Assembly (NCBI GenBank): GCA_036429605.1
Contig: JAVFKD010000010.1
Span: 806,001-870,000, forward strand
Direction: 5' to 3'
DNA from: Cladobotryum mycophilum
Taxonomy: Eukaryota; Ascomycota; Sordariomycetes; Hypocreales; Hypocreaceae
Length of the DNA: 64,000 nt
Part shown: piece by piece, positions 57,796-64,000 of the stretch
How positions within the stretch are numbered: position 1 is the first letter of the stretch
Layout of the letters: the number at the start of each line of letters is the position of its first letter
Translations under genes and position numbers: made by a program
The notes under the pieces: generated by a model
Databases searched by the model: none
What the model was told of the DNA's origin: nothing
The model's input: the letters and a program-made list of their open reading frames with translations, nothing else

Positions 57796-58279
57796 GGTGG
57801 CGGCCGAATGGCAGTGAAGATGAATCAAAATCCCTTGTAGTTACTCAAGTTTACCGAGTAAAAATGCAGGTAAGGCGAAAGATCCGGTAGACTTGTGATT
57901 CCCCGAATTCCTTCATACTCTGCTAGGGATAAGAGTTACAAAGTATGATGACCGCATATGTGTCAGTCCCGCCCACATTCTACCGCTACAGCATCTCCAG
58001 CTGTCAGCAAACTCCAGATCCAGTCCTGATATCAGACATTCGAAAACTACAACCCGCGTCAGCACATCGAATCGAACTCGACTCGGCGAATGCCCAAAAA
58101 TGGACATGCTTCAACCCCCAGACGGCCTTCAGTTAATACTCACTCTTACAAAAGACTTGGTTATAAGACATTCTAGCCCGCCGCCTTAGATCTTACTCTA
58201 AGCTGTACTCTGGCAAACCAAACTCGTATCGAACACATACATCCCTACTTTTTTTGCACAGTCAAATCGATCAAACGCT
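57796..58279. promoter_or_regulatory. Divergent promoter of UstYa copy F and the secreted peptide gene with two GCTGAC sites
   Basis: The hexamer is present in reverse orientation (GTCAGC) at 58003 and 58058, both as TGCTGAC on the minus strand. Confidence 0.6.
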
Positions 58280-58534
58280 ATGAAGCTCTCCGTCTTGTCT
58301 ATCCTCTCCCTCGCCGCCCTCGTGGCCGCCGCTCCTACCTATGAGTTTATCTTGCACATGCCTTGCCGTACTGGCCAATACAGTCGCTAACTTGAAACTC
58401 ATCCAGCGCACGAGGGACATAAACGTGCTGCACTCACGGAAAGGGAGGCTGCGACTGTGGATTTAATCTCGGAGGCTCTTTATTCAGGATGGTCAATCAT
58501 CAAGAAGGATGCCGCCTCTGCAGGTGCAAATTAG
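58280..58534 (+). CDS. Small secreted peptide with a dibasic processing site, candidate RiPP precursor of the UstYa cluster
   Basis: Exons 58280-58367 and 58407-58534 encode 71 residues; the 39 bp intron has donor GTACTG, branch GCTAAC and end CCAG and is the only option that keeps an open second exon. Residues 1-18 are a signal peptide (MKLSVLSILSLAALVAAA). A KR pair lies near residue 35, and KK about 30 residues further on. Between them is one stretch ending in LYSGWSII, with single Tyr and Trp residues. The end is DAASAGAN. Known dikaritin precursors have a signal peptide and Kex2-type KR sites around repeated cores; here the core is not repeated. It is divergent from UstYa copy F with shared promoter sites. 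The product is inferred, not shown; a small secreted effector is the alternative. Confidence 0.6.
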
Positions 58535-58855
58535 GAGGCCTTTTTATCCAGCATAGAGGATAACCAAAACCCGAGGGAGAAATGAGGCGGGGTGGGAATC
58601 ACATTGGCACATTGGGCACACGATGTAGACATATAGGCACACTCAACACTCGTTTATTCACCAATTCACATTTGAACAAACCTTGGCAGTATTTATCAGT
58701 ATTGAGTATTTATCGTGTAGTTTACAAGATAATCTTACGTGACACTCCATTGGTGTATCCTTTCAGTGTCGAAATGTTGACACAGGTGATCAAACGAAGT
58801 CACCACACACAAGCCAAACCTCCTCCCCCGTTATCCAAGACGACGTGTGTGTATT
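58535..58855. other. Convergent intergenic region
   Basis: 3' flank of the peptide gene. Contains a GGCACA repeat-like stretch (58606-58650); no gene supported. Confidence 0.45.
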
Positions 58856-59497
58856 TTAGCTCTCGACACAACTCGGATACTTGGTGATAATAGCCGTATT
58901 CCTCTCTTGCAGCTGTGCCGTGCGGTTAAGGAGCATGTGACCGCAATGCAAGGTGTGGTCGAGATTCAGGACGTATGAATCCAGCGGCGCCCCGTTCAGC
59001 ACCGCACGATGCATCTTCCTCCACATGTACGTGCAATGAAACAGGTGATACTCCCACGTCACAAACAAAGGCGAGTAGACTCCCAGAGCGACCGTTTCCA
59101 GTGGAACCTCCTGGTTGCCGTATGCATCCAGCCACCACGTCCAATTCTGCAGGGCCAGAAACTCGTCAACAAGTTCCCCGTCGAAACACTGAGGGCGGGA
59201 CCACGTGAAGGACATGAGGTCGAAACGGCAGCCAGCTTCCATAGCTTCGGTTGGGGAGTTGCCGCATTGAGCTGGTGGCAGCGCCAAATCAGATGGATAC
59301 CAGGGGTGCCACAACAACAACAACAAGAGGGCGATAAGAAGGGCGGCGGTAAAGGAAACAATCCATGAGGCGCGATAAACAAATCTGAGCGTGAGCTTCG
59401 AGTCGAGACATTTTCTTTGTGGTCTTCCTGAATCATCTCCATCAGTAGCCGCCTCCTCATTGGGGCCACTTCCAACGGCGACGTAGGTATAATGCAT
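58856..59497 (-). CDS. Divergent UstYa-related cluster protein (copy H)
   Basis: A single exon of 213 residues. It has a polar N-terminus, a strong membrane segment (residues 45-64, VSFTAALLIALLLLLLWHPW) and an ectodomain beginning CGNSPTEAMEAGCRFDLMSF. Next come YLTW-type aromatic segments (NWTWWLDAYGNQEVPLE), EYHLFHCTYMWRKMHRAV and DHTLHCGHMLLN. HLFHC and HTLHC keep the HxxHC pattern, but the surrounding sequence (CGxSxxEAxxxGCxFDLMSF, THCxYMWxxMH) marks a separate family that recurs in fungal secondary-metabolite loci. Size and topology match UstYa proteins. It is likely an additional oxidative or metal-dependent membrane enzyme (inference). Its upstream region holds two GCTGAC sites. Confidence 0.8.
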   Translation of the reverse strand: MHYTYVAVGSGPNEEAATDGDDSGRPQRKCLDSKLTLRFVYRASWIVSFTAALLIALLLLLLWHPWYPSDLALPPAQCGNSPTEAMEAGCRFDLMSFTWSRPQCFDGELVDEFLALQNWTWWLDAYGNQEVPLETVALGVYSPLFVTWEYHLFHCTYMWRKMHRAVLNGAPLDSYVLNLDHTLHCGHMLLNRTAQLQERNTAIITKYPSCVES

Positions 59498-60647
59498 ATT
59501 ATTTTGGAGGTAAACAGGGATTCGTGTTCCAAGTTAGTAGGCAAGTTTACAATAAGAACCAATATTCGTCATTTCACCACAAGTACAGGCTAGTTGAACT
59601 TATATGTTTAGAATAGGAAACAACCAGTAAGGATATAGACAAGGAGTAGTAGGCATGACATGGAAATGCCTAAGCTGCTGACAGTGTACTCCGTAGGGAC
59701 AATTGGGACTTGTCAGCATTGTCACAACTCCCCTCCCGTTATCTCAACCCCAAAGATCTACGGTACCAGGTATATCCACTTACACTCCCCCCGAAGAGCC
59801 CCAACCTGCCTGAAGCAGAGCCGCGCCAGAGAGCCAACAAAGGAGTCTTTTCTTCTTCTTTTTTCTTCTTTTTTCCCTCTCCCTTTTGGAAATTGCCTTT
59901 TACTTATACACAAATTACTAGCCATTATATAATTGGTATTATGGTATTATATATAAAGTTAGTTTAATTAGAAAAGAAAGGTCAATTGTATGGCAAGTAG
60001 AGCGAAAGAGGGAAGCACCCGGCAAAAGCTACTGGCATGAGGATCAAAAGACAAGTTGGAGAGCAGAGCTGGACTCACAGGCACAATACAGTGCGCTGTT
60101 GATCACGGGCAGGCGGATGATTGTCCATCGCATGGTTTGGCAAGCCAGACAAGTGTAGGCAGCGTGTCACTTCCCGCCGGGAAACACCGAGCCGCTCGAG
60201 GCGGAGCCACGCCGGGAGCCAACAGACGGTTACACTTGCTGTTCCCTTTCCGGTTCGTCAAACCTACTCGATGCACAATCATTCGCTCTTCCCTTCAGCT
60301 AGTGTTATCGTGCAGGCATGGTAAGGGGAAGCCTGGCTGGGCCCCGCGTTAGCCTCAGCCTAAACTGGAATCCTTTCTCGTTGATGAATGCTGGTGATAG
60401 TAAATGGTGTTCGCCTCCTACCTCCAGGCTAACGACCAACAACCAACAACTGTTTCGAATCCTACAGTTGAAGTTGCCCCTCTGATGCCTTTTTCTTCGA
60501 CAACCCCCTCCCCCTCCCCCTCTCCCTACCCCTACCCATCTTGGTCTTTTGGCACTTCCATTTGTTCGCGTCTCGGATTGTGTACATTTTCAGACAGGTG
60601 GAATAGCAGTAATTTTGCCATCAGTCCAGTATCCCGATATAGCAACC
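59498..60647. promoter_or_regulatory. Upstream region shared by UstYa copy H and the bANK regulator
   Basis: GCTGAC at 59677 and its reverse GTCAGC at 59712 lie 180-215 bp from copy H. Two diverged copies of a GAGCC...GAGCCAACA segment lie at 59817-59838 and 60205-60225. A C/T-rich leader occurs at 60505-60545 before the regulator. No GCTGAC was seen in the 340 bp next to the regulator start. Confidence 0.5.
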
Positions 60648-61686
60648 ATGTCGACCTCTCCCCGTGATCCCCACGAGGTAGACCCAGATCAGCTGCAAAA
60701 CGACCCGAAATTAAGACGACGAATTCAGAACAGAAACGCCCAGCGAAACACCCGTGAGCTCCCAAGATAAATTATACCCTCATCCGGCATCAAACGCTTT
60801 GAGTGAGTGAGATGCCTCTAACATTATTAGGTATACAGGCCTGAGAAGGGCGGCACAGAAGCAAAAGGCTTCCGCCCAAGTTGCCCATCACACGCACCGG
60901 CGTTGCTGCTGTCAACACCAGACGCCTCCCGCGGAACCGGAGGAGGTCGTGTCGTCAATGGTACGGGATGCTTGCTCGAATCTGCAACAGATAGAGGCGG
61001 CTTTGATGACCCCCAAAACTGTCAAATCGCCGTCTGCGCCGCAGACCATGACGATAGGCATGAACCAAGACTCCCAACTTTATATGGAGATTTTCGGTTC
61101 CCCAACAGCCCACCTGCAGGATAGCTTCCTAGGGGCTCCCGGCGGCCTCCTCATCAGGCAAGACGTAGCTTCCGAGCCCGTTGACGGAGATGTCTCGTTG
61201 GCCCTGCTCGACCCCCGACTGACGGCACTTGACGCAGCTCAACCCTTGGCTGAAACGGGTACCAACCGGGATGTAATCACACACTCGACTTCTGGCAAAG
61301 AAGGTGGCATGTCCAGCGAGGATCCGCACCCAGGTCCAGATAGCAGGGAAACGGAAGTCCCTAAACGGCAGGGGAAGGCGGCATCTCCTTCTTCTCAGAG
61401 GAAGACGCCCCTGCACGTCTGCGCAGCCACGGGGAACCACAAGATTCTCGAGATTCTGATTCGGGGTGGGGCCGAGGTCGACGCCGCAGACGAGGCGGGC
61501 CGGAGCGCTTTGCACCACAGCGCTGAAAAGGGGCACCGCGAGGTGGTCAGAATCCTACTGGAACATGAAGCAGACCCTAGCCTCATTGACAATCAGGGCA
61601 TAAGTGCGCTGCACTTGGCCGTCGCGAACAATCAAGAGTCTATTGTGGTGCTCCTGCTAGAGCTGGGCGTGAGTCCTAATATTTAG
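60648..61686 (+). CDS. Basic-region/ankyrin (bANK, ToxE-type) transcription regulator
   Basis: Exons 60648-60753 and 60839-61686 encode 317 residues; the 85 bp intron ends at TACAG (60838), the only acceptor keeping the frame open. The start MSTSPRDPHEVDPDQLQNDP is followed by a bZIP-type basic region, RRRIQNRNAQRNTR, continued across the intron as LRRAAQKQKAS. No leucine heptads follow. A 140-residue linker leads to three ankyrin repeats: RKTPLHVCAATGNHKILEIL, GRSALHHSAEKGHREVVRIL and GISALHLAVANNQESIVVLL. A basic region with ankyrin repeats but no zipper defines the bANK class, whose known member ToxE controls the HC-toxin cluster. Its position at the right end of the UstYa cluster suggests it is the pathway regulator (inference). 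Confidence 0.88.
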
Positions 61687-62513
61687 GAATTCAAGTGCTT
61701 CTTTCTCGTTGATCGCCTACGTTGATTGGGAATATCATCAAAAAGGGGGTTTTTTAATAACAAAATGGGTGCTAAACCAAGGCCTTGGCCGCTGCACAAC
61801 CGCTAACAGAACCAGTTCATCCAGATGAAGCCTGGTTCTGCACCTCATCCTGATATGCGTCCCTCATAAATTATCATATTAGCCTTCTTCTTTTTATCAT
61901 TCCTATTTCTCTCAGGCTCCCTCTCCCCGATCCAATCCATCTCCTCATTATCATCACTATTCAAATTTACTATAACAAGACAGTTAGGCTCACGAGACAC
62001 TTGAGTGGACAAATCTTTTATACAAGTTCATTAGTCTCCTCTACATACATATCTACAGTTACTGATCATATTACACTGGCTCATACTTCATAAGCCAGGG
62101 ATCTCTATGTACCTGCATCCAACCCGGTACAGCCTTGTCCAGACTTCGTCCCTCATCTGAATTGCTGTCATATAGCTATTAGTATTTCTAATTGTCGTAG
62201 TCTTCAAAACCTCATCCAGCAATGGCTCCCATAACGGAACCACGTTGCCTGTTGTGCACAGGTCAAGTCTTTTTTTATGAAAAGAGGGTATTTCATAGTA
62301 ACCCCACAAGCGTCTTGGACGAACAAGATTTGTTCACCGCCAAGAGCTCGACGATAGAAGGTGGAGAAATTCCAGGTTGCGTAACTGCCGTTAAGCCTCA
62401 GATAATGGTCATTCCATATGCGCCTCCAACACCAAAAAGCCGTTAATCCATTTCCATGAGGTTTATGATAGAGACAAACGGACCAGCTCAAATCTGCTGA
62501 CGATGACAAAAAT
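61687..62513. other. Intergenic 0.8 kb, possible old remnant
   Basis: A minus-strand frame at 62088-62309 (with EVWTRLYRVGCRYIEIPG) reads like the end of a protein, but I recognise no family and no upstream exons. The rest is AT-rich 3' flank of the regulator and of lcb2. A single TGCTGAC lies at 62495. Confidence 0.4.
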
Positions 62514-64000
62514 TTATCGTAGAGCAGCTTTGGCGTCCTCGACACCGTTTTGAAGAATATCCTCGACTGCCCATCGCGGAGGCTTGATCGGGATGCCATT
62601 GACCTTTCTCCACTCCTTTTCTTCTTCGGGAGAGACACCCTCGGGCAACGGTTCCAGGCCTCCCGCAACACCAGTAGAGTACTTGAGCTGCAAAAGATCT
62701 GCAACTTCATCGCATGCGGCCAACATTCTGTCCAAATCATCCTTGTTGTGTGCTGCAGAGATACAGAAACGAGCACGGGAGCTGATGAGAGGAGTAGCAG
62801 GGTAGCCGACGACAACAACTGAAATCTTGCGCTTAAGCATCTCGTGACTAAAGGCAGGCATCTTTCCAGGGTTGTACAGCATGACAGGGATAATAGGGGA
62901 GTCATCGTGACCATAGACAATGTAGCCAAGACGCTTAAGCCCGAGACGGAGGTAGCGAGAGTTGAAGGCAATACGTCGAAGACGCTCTTCACCCTGACCG
63001 GGGCAGACCTCTCCAGTAATCAATCGCAGCGAAACAAGAATCTGCATGAGAACGCACGGGGCAGGAGATTCTCCGTAAATGGTACTAGCATTAGTGACAC
63101 GGAGCTTTTCGATAATGTGCTTCTCGGCCGCAATGTAACCACCGTTGGCACCGAATGATTTGGTCAATGTACCCATGAGAATATCAACTTGAGCGGGATC
63201 AATGCCAAAGTAGTCGCAGACACCGCGACCGCGAGGTCCAAGAGCACCGATGGAGTGAGCTTCGTCAATGAAGAGGTAAAACTTGTACTTTTCCTTGAGA
63301 GCCAAAATGCCAGGGAGATCACACATGGTACCCTCCATAGAGTAGAGACCTTCAACAACCAGGAGAATCTTCTTCCATGGACGGTGAGTTCGGGGTTGTC
63401 CTTGAGAAATGGCCTCGCGGAGAACACGCTCAAGATCACGCATGTCGTTGTGCTTGAAAGACTGAATGATGGCGCCAGAGAGACGGGCACCGATTCGAAT
63501 GGAGGCGTGGTTCAGTTCGTCAGAAATGATGAGACAGCCTTTAGAGACGAGAGCCGGGAAAGTGCTAGCATTGGTGACGTAGCCCATAGAGAAGACCATG
63601 GCATCAGGCTTGCCAACAAAGGCGGCAATCTCACGCTCAACCTCGACGGCTAAGTCGGATGTTCCGGTTTCCGCGCGAGGGCTGCCAAAAGTCACACCAT
63701 ACTTCTTGACACATTCATCCACTGCATCCGCGCAAGGTCCCTCTGACTGAGCAAAGCCCAGATAGTTGTAGGAGCTCATGTTGAGGGTCTCAGTGTAGGT
63801 ACCGGTGTACTGGTAAGAGTAGTTGAAGTCGTTTGAGCGACGATCCATGAGGGTAATGTATCGGCCGGGAACACCAATAGTTGGACGAGCAAAGCAGTCA
63901 TCCAGACGACGCTTCAACCGTCGGACGTAGAAGCTATCAAAATCATCCGTAAGAGGAGCGTATCCGTTGTGGGCCTTGAGCTGGTTATACTGCTTCTTGT
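62514..64000 (-). CDS. lcb2: Serine palmitoyltransferase subunit 2 (Lcb2), 5' end beyond the window
   Basis: The minus-strand frame is open from the window edge to the stop at 62514 (about 495 codons); the first 50 or more residues lie outside. It condenses serine with palmitoyl-CoA to 3-ketosphinganine in the ER membrane, with PLP, as a heterodimer with Lcb1. Seen: YVRRLKRRLDDCFARP; DFNYSYQYTGTYTETLNMSSY; LNHASIRIGARLS; FIDEAHSIGALGPRGRG (Asp and His at the cofactor); GTLTKSFGANGGYIA with the Schiff-base Lys; and a final EWRKVNGIPIKPPRWAVEDIL. Length, motif order and ending fit fungal Lcb2 throughout, with no damage. It appears to be the housekeeping subunit, although its place next to the UstYa cluster leaves open that it is a second copy. 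Confidence 0.95.
   Translation of the reverse strand, partial: KKQYNQLKAHNGYAPLTDDFDSFYVRRLKRRLDDCFARPTIGVPGRYITLMDRRSNDFNYSYQYTGTYTETLNMSSYNYLGFAQSEGPCADAVDECVKKYGVTFGSPRAETGTSDLAVEVEREIAAFVGKPDAMVFSMGYVTNASTFPALVSKGCLIISDELNHASIRIGARLSGAIIQSFKHNDMRDLERVLREAISQGQPRTHRPWKKILLVVEGLYSMEGTMCDLPGILALKEKYKFYLFIDEAHSIGALGPRGRGVCDYFGIDPAQVDILMGTLTKSFGANGGYIAAEKHIIEKLRVTNASTIYGESPAPCVLMQILVSLRLITGEVCPGQGEERLRRIAFNSRYLRLGLKRLGYIVYGHDDSPIIPVMLYNPGKMPAFSHEMLKRKISVVVVGYPATPLISSRARFCISAAHNKDDLDRMLAACDEVADLLQLKYSTGVAGGLEPLPEGVSPEEEKEWRKVNGIPIKPPRWAVEDILQNGVEDAKAALR

Noticed and set aside
58280..58388. Unspliced reading of the peptide gene
   Set aside because: It stops after 36 codons. The GTACTG/CCAG intron gives a longer frame with a KR site and shared cluster context, although a weak donor keeps confidence moderate.
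58345..58406. Alternative donor GTTTAT in the peptide gene
   Set aside because: It leads to a stop five codons into the second exon.
51380..60647. Search by eye for the ToxE tox-box (ATCTCNCGNA) in cluster promoters
   Set aside because: No matching copies were noticed; only GCTGAC recurs.
62204..62992. Minus-strand frame of 262 codons overlapping lcb2
   Set aside because: It is an out-of-frame shadow of lcb2; only the part outside lcb2 (62088-62309) was considered as a possible remnant.

Overview
This window is nuclear DNA of a filamentous ascomycete, most likely a sordariomycete of the Hypocreales type (inference from gene content). Genes are split by short 39-85 bp spliceosomal introns with GTRNGT donors, CTRAC-like branch sites and YAG acceptors. 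There is an intron-containing nuclear tRNA-Lys, gene spacing of several kb, long intergenic microsatellites, a NACHT-type NLR and an NRPS-like enzyme. No bacterial operon structure, rRNA or CRISPR was seen.

Left part (1-13.3 kb) is accessory. It holds a truncated SnoaL-like ORF, a decayed aldo-keto reductase, a five-exon NACHT/ankyrin/ZZ-finger NLR, a structurally complete 2.9 kb hAT transposon with an 8 bp target duplication and one frameshift in its transposase, and an A-T-R NRPS-like carboxylate reductase. The middle (13-49 kb) is mostly ordinary: CAP/PR-1 secreted protein, F-box protein, tRNA-Lys(CUU), a Ser/Thr-rich GPI-type surface protein, the Nha1-type Na+/H+ antiporter, GPI12 de-N-acetylase, a trypsin-like protease, the MAPK adaptor Ste50 and several uncharacterised fungal proteins. 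These are separated by two gene-free stretches of almost 5 kb that are rich in microsatellites.

Right part (49.8-61.7 kb) is the notable region. Six genes encode UstYa/DUF3328-family proteins or relatives (HxxHC motifs after one N-terminal membrane segment). They lie next to a 71-residue secreted peptide with a KR processing site, a helical protein of unknown function and a basic-region/ankyrin (bANK, ToxE-like) regulator. UstYa proteins are the oxidative cyclases of fungal ribosomal peptides (dikaritins), so this looks like an orphan peptide-modification cluster. The hexamer GCTGAC occurs at least twice in every upstream or divergent promoter of the enzyme and peptide genes, four times within 57 bp in one of them. 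That makes it a candidate binding site of the cluster regulator. The cluster is flanked by ste50 and an AT-rich block on the left and by the serine palmitoyltransferase subunit gene lcb2 on the right, which runs off the window.

Nine reading-frame breaks in six otherwise well-preserved genes lie almost all in 4-6 base homopolymers. This suggests either systematic base-count errors in the assembly or a set of recent pseudogenes. Names below rest on recognition of protein motifs by eye; no database search was run.
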